A DNA stretch of 64,000 bases from CAINVV01 sp963663675 (GTDB lineage: Bacteria > Bacteroidota > Bacteroidia > Bacteroidales > Prolixibacteraceae), in assembly GCA_963663675.1 (NCBI GenBank), contig OY760498.1, forward strand, positions 3,782,001 to 3,846,000, read 5' to 3'. The notes under the pieces are model-generated. The model was given only the letters and a program-made list of their open reading frames with translations, was not told the DNA's origin and did not search any database. A program made the translations under genes and the position numbers. Position 1 is the first letter of the stretch; the number at the start of each line of letters is the position of its first letter. Positions 9,611-17,302 of this stretch are shown here, piece after piece.

Positions 9611-9899
9611 CTGTTTACATTTTGTTTTTCAATGGTCAGATGGAACACCCACATAATCATTTTCGGTTGGTGTGAAAACTTCCTTATGGGTATTTCATTC
9701 AAAAATGCCATTATTAATTTGTTGAATATCAGAACATACGAATAAAACTCACAAATTGATTGTCATTCCTTTTTGTGAGCTTTGGCTCACATTAGATTCC
9801 TAAGGCAATGAATCAGTATGTTTTCTCTCCACCAACAAGACGGCCTCTTCTGTTTTCGTCCTGAATGCAGAAAGGGTTGATTTATTCTTTATTTAATTA

Positions 9900-11120
9900 T
9901 TATTCATACCGTAATGCGTCAATTGGATTGAGATTGGAAGCTTTTTGGGCCGGATACCACCCAAAGAAGATTCCTATAGCAGTACACACAAGAAAAGATA
10001 CTACCACCGACTGGGTCATGATTACTACCGGCCAACCCATCAGGGAGCCAACCAGGGAACTAATGACGTAGCCCAATCCAATTCCTATTACACCCCCAAC
10101 AACACTTAACATGGTGGATTCAATCAGGAATTGCATCAATATATCAATTCCCTTTCCCCCTATTGACATACGCAGACCTATCTCGCGAGTTCGCTCAGTA
10201 ACAGAAACATACATGATATTCATGATCCCGATTCCCCCAACCAGCAAAGATATCCCTGCAATAGCACCCAGAAGCGTGGTCAGGATGTCGCTGATTGATG
10301 TGAAGGTTTTAACCAGTTCAGCCTGAGACATCACCCTGAAATCATCATCAGTAGGCTTGGTAATTTTATGTTGTTTGCGCATTACATTTTGCAGTTCAGA
10401 AATTGCAGCCTGAGTCTTATCCTCGCTTACTGCAGAAGTATAAATCGCCTGGATATAATCGATAGCAACAAAACGGCGCTGAACAGTGGTATAAGGAGCA
10501 ATCAGCAGGTCATCCTGATCCTGGCCAAAAGAGTTCTCCCCTTTTTCTCCTAAAACACCAATGATTTTCATCGGTATGTTTTTAAACCGGATCGTTTGAC
10601 CGATCGGGTCAGTCCCATTCGGAAATATATTTTTCACTACAGTTTTGCCTATCAGGCAGACTTTTGCCAACCCGGCAATCTCCTGATCTGTAAAGATTCG
10701 GCCGCTTTCAACCTCTATTTTTTTAATGCTGAAATATTGGATATTTGAGCCATAAATAGTGGTCGGCCAGTTTGAGTTGCTAAAAACTGCCTGACCGCTG
10801 GTACGAACCTCTGGTGAAACAGCAGTTATATCCTGACACTGTTGTTTAATTGCCTCAACATCTGTGAGTTTAAGTGACTGACTGCTTGAATTTCCCATCA
10901 TGACTCCGCCCCTTTGTTGGGAGCCGGGCATAATAAAAACCAGGTTGGAACCCATTCCGGACATTTGGTCCTGAATACTTTTCTTTGACCCCTGGCCAAT
11001 GGCCAGCATAGCTATGACTGATGCAACACCGATGATGATGCCAAGCATCGTCAGAAATGCCCTGAATTTATTGCGCATCAGTGCATTCTTTGCAATTTTT
11101 ATGAGATTGGAATAGTTCAT
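9900..11120 (-). CDS. MacB-type ABC transporter permease
   Basis: A 406-residue permease with MacB/FtsX topology: one N-terminal transmembrane helix (AFLTMLGIIIGVASVIAML), a large periplasmic domain (about 60-275), and three C-terminal helices (about 285-400). The ATG at 11120 is chosen rather than an upstream start that would run into the ATPase gene; this leaves a single base after the ATPase stop, so the two are likely translationally coupled. In classical MacB the ATPase and permease are one chain; here they are separate. With the adaptor and TolC it should form a tripartite pump that moves substrates from the periplasm out of the cell. Confidence 0.92.
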   Translation of the reverse strand: MNYSNLIKIAKNALMRNKFRAFLTMLGIIIGVASVIAMLAIGQGSKKSIQDQMSGMGSNLVFIMPGSQQRGGVMMGNSSSQSLKLTDVEAIKQQCQDITAVSPEVRTSGQAVFSNSNWPTTIYGSNIQYFSIKKIEVESGRIFTDQEIAGLAKVCLIGKTVVKNIFPNGTDPIGQTIRFKNIPMKIIGVLGEKGENSFGQDQDDLLIAPYTTVQRRFVAIDYIQAIYTSAVSEDKTQAAISELQNVMRKQHKITKPTDDDFRVMSQAELVKTFTSISDILTTLLGAIAGISLLVGGIGIMNIMYVSVTERTREIGLRMSIGGKGIDILMQFLIESTMLSVVGGVIGIGLGYVISSLVGSLMGWPVVIMTQSVVVSFLVCTAIGIFFGWYPAQKASNLNPIDALRYE

Positions 11121-11121
11121 T

Positions 11122-11883
11122 TTATGAATTATAAGGTTCAAGTTCAACAAGTGGCAGAGATTTCAGCATATCAGTGGCAAGTACCCTGTCGGCAACCATG
11201 AGCTCTTTGGTAACCCATCCGTCGCGGAAAATTATGTTCCGGGAGGTGAGCCTTGCAATATCCGGTTCATGTGTAACAAACACGATCGTTTTCCCCTGAT
11301 CAGAATTCAGTCTCTGGAAAAGTTCCATGATTTCGTATGAAGTCCTGGTATCCAGATTTCCGGTAGCTTCATCAGCCAGAATGACCACTGGATCATTAAC
11401 CAGGGACCGCGCGATGGCAACCCGTTGTTGCTGTCCTCCAGAAAGTTGGTTGGGCATGTGGTGCATCCTGTCGGCCAATCCGACGGCTTCGAGTGCTGCA
11501 ATTGCAAGTTCCCTTCTCTCCTTTGATTTGATCCTGTTGTTATAGAAGAGGGGCAATTCAACATTTTCAAGGGCAGATGTCCGGGACAGAAGGTTGTACG
11601 ACTGGAATACAAATCCCAGTTTTTCATTTCTCAATGATGCCAGCTCATTCTTGTTCAGTTCCGAAACGCTGACACCGTCAAGTTTGTATTCGCCTGAAGT
11701 AGGTTTATCAAGACAGCCCAAAATGTTTAGCATCGTTGACTTGCCTGATCCACTGGTCCCCATGATGGCGACAAATTCACCTTCCCGGATGCTGAGATTA
11801 ATTCCTTTCAGTGCGCGGACTGTAACATCGCCCACATAAAAATCCTTTTTCAGGTTGATGACTTCTATAATTGTATTTTTCAT
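11122..11883 (-). CDS. ABC transporter ATPase of the MacB/LolD type
   Basis: A 253-residue ATPase. Walker A is GTSGSGKST (residues 42-50), the Q-loop FVFQSYNLL (about 91-99), the signature LSGGQQQRVAIARS (147-160), Walker B VVILADE (166-172), the D-loop GNLD and the switch His in FVTHEPD. The length is slightly above the usual 225-230, with a short tail after the core. It powers the permease encoded one base downstream. The order TolC, adaptor, ATPase, permease matches many Bacteroidota efflux loci. Confidence 0.95.
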   Translation of the reverse strand: MKNTIIEVINLKKDFYVGDVTVRALKGINLSIREGEFVAIMGTSGSGKSTMLNILGCLDKPTSGEYKLDGVSVSELNKNELASLRNEKLGFVFQSYNLLSRTSALENVELPLFYNNRIKSKERRELAIAALEAVGLADRMHHMPNQLSGGQQQRVAIARSLVNDPVVILADEATGNLDTRTSYEIMELFQRLNSDQGKTIVFVTHEPDIARLTSRNIIFRDGWVTKELMVADRVLATDMLKSLPLVELEPYNS

Positions 11884-11926
11884 AACATATATTTTTTAAC
11901 AGGCCAAACAGTTGTTATTTCAACTA

Positions 11927-13141
11927 TTACTTTTTTTGTCCGGGACGCTGAGGCATAAATGGGCTTTTTACCGTTTTCTTTGTTACAGCAGTGGCTTTCT
12001 CGGCACTCATTGACAGAACTAGTTCATCTCCTTCATTCAGACCGGATATTAGCTCATAATTTATCCCGTCATTTGATCCGATTATAACTTCACTTTTGTG
12101 AACCAAAGGACCATTTTTTGTCCAGACTGTTGTGCTCTTCGGGTCGGCTCCGGCAGTTTTACTTCCCTGCAACATCTTTTCCCTGATCTCCAACGGCAGG
12201 GTTTTGGCATAAGCTGATAACATATTTGCATCAGGTGTGAACCTTACGGCTTTACCCGGAATTACCAGTATATCATTTTTCTCATTGACAAAAATAGTGG
12301 TACTTGCCGTCATACCAGGCATCAGCTTAATATCCGGATTAGGTGCTTCAATGATAACTGTGTAGGTTACAACATTATTCGTCACAACAGGCTGCATTCT
12401 GATTTCAGAGACTTTTCCGTCGAACTTCATGTCAGGGTAGGCATCCACGGTGAAAAGAGCCCTCTGATTCATTTTTACCTGGCCAATGTCGGCTTCATCT
12501 ATTTTGGCTTCAACCTGCATCCTGGTTAAGTCGTTGGCAATACTAAAGAGGGTTGGAGTATTGAAGCTTGCTGCAACAGTCTGGCCTTCATCAACTGCCC
12601 GGTTGAGGATCACTCCGTCAATCGGAGAGAAAATTCGCGCATAGGACAAATTGATTCGATTCTTGTCATAGACAGATTTTGCATTTTTCAAGGAGGCAAG
12701 TGCATTGTTGTAATTGTATTCGGCCAGATCATAATCTGATTGGGCAATAAGCTTCTTGGCAATCAGTGATTTGTAACGGTCATAGGTAGCCTTCTGGTAT
12801 TTCACCTGCGCATCAGCCTGGTCGACTGAAGCCTTTGACTGATCCAACTGGGCCATTAATGGCGTTTCGTCCAGCTGGGCCAATAGCTGACCTTTTTTCA
12901 CCTGCGAATTAAAGTCTACATAAATTTTTGTAATAACTCCTGAAACCTGTGTACCCACCTGTACAGTTTTGATAGCTTCAAGTGTTCCGGTTGCAGTGAT
13001 GGTGTTGCTGATACTCCCTTTCTCCAGTTTAACTGTTTCGAAGGAATACGTTTGTTCGGCATTTCTGAAAAACATAAAAGCAAGTACGCCTAAGACTAGA
13101 ACCAGGAGAGCCGATGCTGAGTAAATCAAATTCTTTTTCAT
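11927..13141 (-). CDS. MacA-like periplasmic efflux adaptor
   Basis: A 404-residue membrane-fusion protein. One N-terminal transmembrane anchor (about 5-25) is followed by the biotinyl-lipoyl half-motif (GTQVSGVITKIYVDFNSQVKKG split around residues 55-78), a coiled-coil hairpin (about 90-165), the second lipoyl half (ARIFSPIDGVILNRAVDEGQ) and beta-barrel domains. The C-terminus is basic and proline-rich (PFMPQRPGQKK). It bridges the inner-membrane ABC part to the TolC channel encoded upstream. A 43-base gap separates it from the ATPase gene. Confidence 0.93.
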   Translation of the reverse strand: MKKNLIYSASALLVLVLGVLAFMFFRNAEQTYSFETVKLEKGSISNTITATGTLEAIKTVQVGTQVSGVITKIYVDFNSQVKKGQLLAQLDETPLMAQLDQSKASVDQADAQVKYQKATYDRYKSLIAKKLIAQSDYDLAEYNYNNALASLKNAKSVYDKNRINLSYARIFSPIDGVILNRAVDEGQTVAASFNTPTLFSIANDLTRMQVEAKIDEADIGQVKMNQRALFTVDAYPDMKFDGKVSEIRMQPVVTNNVVTYTVIIEAPNPDIKLMPGMTASTTIFVNEKNDILVIPGKAVRFTPDANMLSAYAKTLPLEIREKMLQGSKTAGADPKSTTVWTKNGPLVHKSEVIIGSNDGINYELISGLNEGDELVLSMSAEKATAVTKKTVKSPFMPQRPGQKK

Positions 13142-13192
13142 TGTAATATATTTTTAAGATTTGTTTTCCATTGAATATCTGACTATTAAATT

Positions 13193-14530
13193 TTAAAGTA
13201 CCAAAGGGATTCCTTTATAAAAATCGAGCACTTTGTAACCAAAAATCAGGCTGAATTTTGATTGCAGCAAGTTGCTTTCTGACGTAATAAGATTCGTTTT
13301 CTGAACCAGGAAATCAACGGAATTGAGAAGTCCAACTTTGAATTTTTCGTCAGTTACATCATATGACTCTTTACTGGACTGCATTTGCTCAATAGCGGCT
13401 GCATATTCAGATTTTGCCTTATCCACATCTGCACAAGCCTGTTCAATCTCCTTGCGCAAACTGTTTTTGGTATTGATTTCATCCAATTCAGCATTGGAAA
13501 CTGCAATACGTGCGAGGCTGACATTTGTTCTTACCTGATTTTTCTGAAAGATTGGAATCGAGAGAGTGAGGCCTACGGACGGATTCAGTTTGTTCGAGAC
13601 CTGAGCCTTATAATCAGATAAAGTGTTCAAACTGGCGTAACCTGTAGATAATCCGGCACCGAGTGAAAGACTGGGCAGATAATCAGCTTTGGCCACCTGT
13701 ACATTTAGTCCGGCACTTTCTTTGTTCAACTCAGCATTTCGTATCTGAGGTTTGATCCCCAGTGCGAGGTTATAGATCTGTTGGGCATCAGGCTGTTCTG
13801 ACTTTAAAAGCAGACTGTCCAGGTTGGGTGTACTGATTTCAAAATTTTTATCAACAGGCAACTCCATTAGTTGCATCAAAGTAACCTTGTTGATTGTCAG
13901 CTGGCTCCCGGCAGAGGCCAAAGTAGATTTCTCATTTGCAAGTTCGGACTTGATTTGCAAATAATCAGCCATTGAGATAACTCCCTGGTCCATTCGTTCT
14001 TTGGCAAGGGCCAACTGTTCAGTGGTTGTTTCAACCTGCTTTTTTGCATTCTTAACATTTTCATTGCTGTACAAAACCTGGAGGTAGGCATTCAGGATGT
14101 TGATGCCAACCGATTCTTTGACCAGCTCAGAATAATAATGACCGCTTTCAAGATCGATTGAGGCCATTTTTATTTTGTTGCTCAGTTTTGAACCACTAAA
14201 AAGGACTACATTTGAGTTAAGCGAGTAATTGGAATTGTTGGAGGATGTTTGACTTCCGTAAGTGCCGGATGTAGCGTCAAATTCCTTGCTCCAGTTGAAA
14301 TTCTGGCTGGCAGCAGCATTAAGTGAGGGTAACCTGTTTGCTTGTGCCTGATCAGAATATAACTTGTTCTGACTATTTGTCAGTTCGGCTTTTTTAACCT
14401 GTATATTTTTATCCAGGGCATAATTTATACAATCTTCCAGTTTCCAGGATGTAACCTGAGCATTTCCTGTTATCGCAGAAAAGACAACCAGGAATCCGGT
14501 AATAAGCAAACTTGTCTGTATTGTTTTCAT
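13193..14530 (-). CDS. TolC-family outer-membrane efflux channel
   Basis: A 445-residue outer membrane efflux protein. The ATG at 14530 is chosen because it starts the signal peptide directly (MKTIQTSLLITGFLVVFSAITGNAQ). Two OEP repeats follow, with long heptad-rich helices (for example QVETTTEQLALAKERMDQGV and the matching stretch near residue 385). Proteins of this family form a trimeric tunnel through outer membrane and periplasm. It is the first gene of the minus-strand efflux operon, 51 bases before the adaptor. The promoter should lie in 14531-14825, shared with the divergent carbohydrate operon. Confidence 0.93.
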   Translation of the reverse strand: MKTIQTSLLITGFLVVFSAITGNAQVTSWKLEDCINYALDKNIQVKKAELTNSQNKLYSDQAQANRLPSLNAAASQNFNWSKEFDATSGTYGSQTSSNNSNYSLNSNVVLFSGSKLSNKIKMASIDLESGHYYSELVKESVGINILNAYLQVLYSNENVKNAKKQVETTTEQLALAKERMDQGVISMADYLQIKSELANEKSTLASAGSQLTINKVTLMQLMELPVDKNFEISTPNLDSLLLKSEQPDAQQIYNLALGIKPQIRNAELNKESAGLNVQVAKADYLPSLSLGAGLSTGYASLNTLSDYKAQVSNKLNPSVGLTLSIPIFQKNQVRTNVSLARIAVSNAELDEINTKNSLRKEIEQACADVDKAKSEYAAAIEQMQSSKESYDVTDEKFKVGLLNSVDFLVQKTNLITSESNLLQSKFSLIFGYKVLDFYKGIPLVL

Positions 14531-14631
14531 AACTTCTTTATTATTTTGAAGCAAAACAACACCAGGAGCAGATTTTTTTAAAATGGAATAGACGTTTAGG
14601 CTGTTTTTACCGACATTCGGGCTGATTTTAT

Positions 14632-14645
14632 GTCAAAATATTGAC
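14632..14645. promoter_or_regulatory. Small dyad GTCAA-AATA-TTGAC between divergent operons
   Basis: Five-base arms GTCAA (14632-14636) and TTGAC (14641-14645) around AATA, in the 295-base divergent region between the efflux operon (start 14530) and the carbohydrate operon (start 14826). It has the size of an operator half-site pair. Short arms make chance likely; no family is assigned. Confidence 0.25.
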
Positions 14646-14687
14646 CCAAACCTGCATCTGTTATATATTCTTTCCGGAATTAGATTG

Positions 14688-14695
14688 TACTTTTG
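14688..14695 (+). promoter_or_regulatory. Candidate -7 box (TACTTTTG) for the carbohydrate operon
   Basis: Fits TAnnTTTG and lies 131 bases before the preferred ATG at 14826. A matching -33 TTTG was not found at the usual spacing. It would give an untranslated leader of about 120 bases. Confidence 0.3.
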
Positions 14696-14825
14696 AAAAG
14701 GGATTGGCGAAAATCAAATTTGTTTTGTTAATTTGATTACGAATTGTTTCCTGCAGCAGTGCATGGAAATCTGCACATCATCGACCCTGAAGAGATCAAC
14801 TATTAAGCAACTAATACTAAATACA

Positions 14826-15851
14826 ATGATCAATTATCGTTTTTTAATCACGTTGAACGTGCTTTTGTTCGCTTTTGTAACAGTTTTTTCTTCTCCAAAA
14901 AAGAGTGAGCCCAACGTATTGAAGGCAGAATTCATTTATGAAAAAGCATCCTTCCCATCATGCCATGCTTCCACCCTCGTTGAAACAAAAGCGGGTATCC
15001 TGGCTGCATGGTTTGGCGGCACGCACGAGAACCACCCTGACGTGTGCATATACACATCAGTCTGTTCAAAAGGCAAATGGAGCGACCCTGCCCTTGCGGC
15101 TGACGGAATCATCAATGATACACTGCGTTATCCATGCTGGAATCCGGTACTTTTTAAAAGGGACAATGGCGATGTGATCCTTTATTACAAGGTAGGAAAA
15201 AGTCCGCGCGAGTGGTGGGGAATGTATAAAATCTCAAAAGATGATGGAAAAACATGGTCTTCCGCAATTTTAATACCGGATAACCTATATGGCCCAATCA
15301 AAAATAAGCCGGAAAAATTAAAGAACGGGACCATTCTTTATCCTACCAGTGTGGAGACAAGAGAAAGCTGGAAAGTCTATGTTGAGACTTCAGACCAGGA
15401 CTTAAAACATTGGAAAAAAATAATGATAGACAACAATGGGTTCAACGCCATTCAGCCAACCATCCTCTTTCACAAGGATGGCCAGATACAATTGCTGTGC
15501 AGGAGCAGAGAAAAACGAATTGTTGAAACATGGTCAAAAGATCAGGGTGAAACATGGTCACCGGTTCAACAGACTTCACTGGTGAACAACAATTCCGGCA
15601 TAGATGCCGTAACACTAAAAAACGGCACACAGGCACTCATCTGCAATCCCATTGAAAGAGGAAGAAACAAACTTTCTGTTTACACTTCTGCTGATGGGAA
15701 AACCTGGGAAGAACTGATCGTTCTGGAAGATCAGCCAAAAGGAGAATTCAGCTATCCTTGCATGATCCAGGGTAAAGACGGCACAATACACATCGCTTAC
15801 ACCTACAACAGGGTAAAAATTAAATATGTGCACATTAAAATAAAAAAATAA
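14826..15851 (+). CDS. Sialidase-fold (BNR) secreted hydrolase-like protein
   Basis: A 341-residue exported protein of the BNR/sialidase superfamily. The ATG at 14826 is preferred over a TTG 31 codons upstream because it opens a signal peptide (MINYRFLITLNVLLFAFVTVFSS). Asp-box motifs are visible: SKDDGKTW, SKDQGETW and a shorter SADGKTW, consistent with a six-bladed propeller. The start of the mature domain, FPSCHASTLVETKAGILAAW, and WFGGTHE are typical of a broad Bacteroidota group called 'sialidase family' whose members often are not true sialidases. The classical Arg triad cannot be confirmed by eye. It leads an operon with an FAD oxidoreductase 6 bases downstream and two GH2 genes, so a role in glycan breakdown is likely, but the substrate is unknown. 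Confidence 0.8.
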   Translation: MINYRFLITLNVLLFAFVTVFSSPKKSEPNVLKAEFIYEKASFPSCHASTLVETKAGILAAWFGGTHENHPDVCIYTSVCSKGKWSDPALAADGIINDTLRYPCWNPVLFKRDNGDVILYYKVGKSPREWWGMYKISKDDGKTWSSAILIPDNLYGPIKNKPEKLKNGTILYPTSVETRESWKVYVETSDQDLKHWKKIMIDNNGFNAIQPTILFHKDGQIQLLCRSREKRIVETWSKDQGETWSPVQQTSLVNNNSGIDAVTLKNGTQALICNPIERGRNKLSVYTSADGKTWEELIVLEDQPKGEFSYPCMIQGKDGTIHIAYTYNRVKIKYVHIKIKK

Positions 15852-15857
15852 TCCCGG

Positions 15858-17243
15858 ATGGTTAAACGACGAGATTTCTTGAAGGGAAGCATGCTACTTA
15901 CTGCAGGTGTTACCTGCTCCACCACATTGCTGGCTAATACCGGCAATGAAAGCAGCTCCGTTCAGGCGACAGTAACTTTGAACAAAAACATACCTGTTCG
16001 CTATGACGCGGATGTCGTTGTTATCGGAGGTGGTATTTCGGGCGTTTCAGCAGCCTGTTCAGCGGCTATTTCGGGGGCACGTGTGATTCTGGTTGAAGGA
16101 TATGGCAGTCTTGGCGGCAACCTAACTATGGGAGGGGTGGCCAACTTCTGTGGTCAGATTGATCGTCAGGGTGAGGTTTTTGATGAAATTTTAAGCACCC
16201 TCAAAAAATTCAACTCTCTTGGGGAAGGTGACAAGCCTTCCGTTTTCAACTACGAAATTCTAGCTCTTGTTTTGCAGGAAATAGTTCTAAGGAGAAAGGT
16301 TAAAGTACTGTTGCATACGAGGCTGGTCGATGTGATGGTGAAAGGAAACAATATTACCGAATGTATTGTCTGCGGAAAATCCGGACTGGAAGCCGTCAGG
16401 GGGAAAATATTTATTGATTGTTCCGGTGATGCGGACCTGGCAAGGTTTGCCGGTATCTCTACCATGAAAGGGGATGAAACTACCGGTTATCAGTTGCCTA
16501 TGTCAAAAATATTCTTTGTCAGGGAAGTCGATGCATCCGGATTTGTCAGGCAAACTCCTGAAGACTGGCCGACCCGGATAACCAATAATGAGGATTTGCC
16601 CATGGTAAGCGTCTGGCCGGATGGGCCGGGTGGTAAGGCGCTTAAATTAAAGATCCCGATGTTTGATTCAACTACAACCGAAGGATTGACCAATGCTGAA
16701 ATCCAGGCGAAAAGACGCACCATGGATGTGCTTTATTATTACCAGAATTTAGAGAAGAATAAATGGCGGCTGACCAGCAGCGCGGCACAGATTGGCATCA
16801 GGGAAGGCGCTAGGATAATGGGCGATTACTTATTGAAAGTGGATGATTTGAGGGCAGGAAAAACGTTTGAGGACGGAGTCGCCCGAGGCACATTTTACCT
16901 CGACGGCCATGGGTTGACAGATGATAAAAGGACCTATATCCTTCCAAAAGACCTGTTACAGGTTCCGCCTTACCAGATTCCGATGAGGTCTCTTATTGCA
17001 AAGGATGCTGAAAATTTATTGATGGCCGGCCGGTGCATGTCGGCTGAGCAACTGGCTTTGTCTTCTGCCAGGGTATCCACTTCCTGTTCCATGATGGGAC
17101 AGGCTGCCGGAATTGCAGCCGGAATGGCAGTCCTGCAGAATACTAAAATAAGGAACCTTGATTATACAGAAATCAAACAGGAAGTATTGAAGAGGGGGGC
17201 GCAACTCGATGTGAAAGAACAAATTTATCCGATCTACGGATAA
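15858..17243 (+). CDS. Tat-exported FAD-dependent oxidoreductase
   Basis: A 461-residue flavoprotein of the FAD_oxidored (PF12831) type. A twin-arginine signal, KRRDFLKGSMLLTAG, sends it to the periplasm, folded with cofactor. The dinucleotide-binding motif is DVVVIGGGISGVSAACSAA with the acidic ribose-binding residue in VILVEGYGSLGGN. A C-terminal FAD-contact segment reads NLLMAGRCMSAEQLALSS and later GQAAGIAAGMA. The family covers enzymes acting on varied small molecules; no substrate can be read. Placement 6 bases after a sialidase-fold gene and before two GH2 genes suggests it oxidises a sugar or glycoside released by them. This is inference. Confidence 0.85.
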   Translation: MVKRRDFLKGSMLLTAGVTCSTTLLANTGNESSSVQATVTLNKNIPVRYDADVVVIGGGISGVSAACSAAISGARVILVEGYGSLGGNLTMGGVANFCGQIDRQGEVFDEILSTLKKFNSLGEGDKPSVFNYEILALVLQEIVLRRKVKVLLHTRLVDVMVKGNNITECIVCGKSGLEAVRGKIFIDCSGDADLARFAGISTMKGDETTGYQLPMSKIFFVREVDASGFVRQTPEDWPTRITNNEDLPMVSVWPDGPGGKALKLKIPMFDSTTTEGLTNAEIQAKRRTMDVLYYYQNLEKNKWRLTSSAAQIGIREGARIMGDYLLKVDDLRAGKTFEDGVARGTFYLDGHGLTDDKRTYILPKDLLQVPPYQIPMRSLIAKDAENLLMAGRCMSAEQLALSSARVSTSCSMMGQAAGIAAGMAVLQNTKIRNLDYTEIKQEVLKRGAQLDVKEQIYPIYG

Positions 17244-17302
17244 CTCCTGACAGATTGTGTAAGGTGTAACCGGATTTAACAGAGAAAGCAACAAAACAAA
17301 AT

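Noticed and set aside
14591..14600. LytTR-like direct-repeat operator upstream of the TolC gene
   Set aside because: Only one half-site fits the consensus well; the second GTT at the right spacing lacks the flanking bases. Not listed as a feature.
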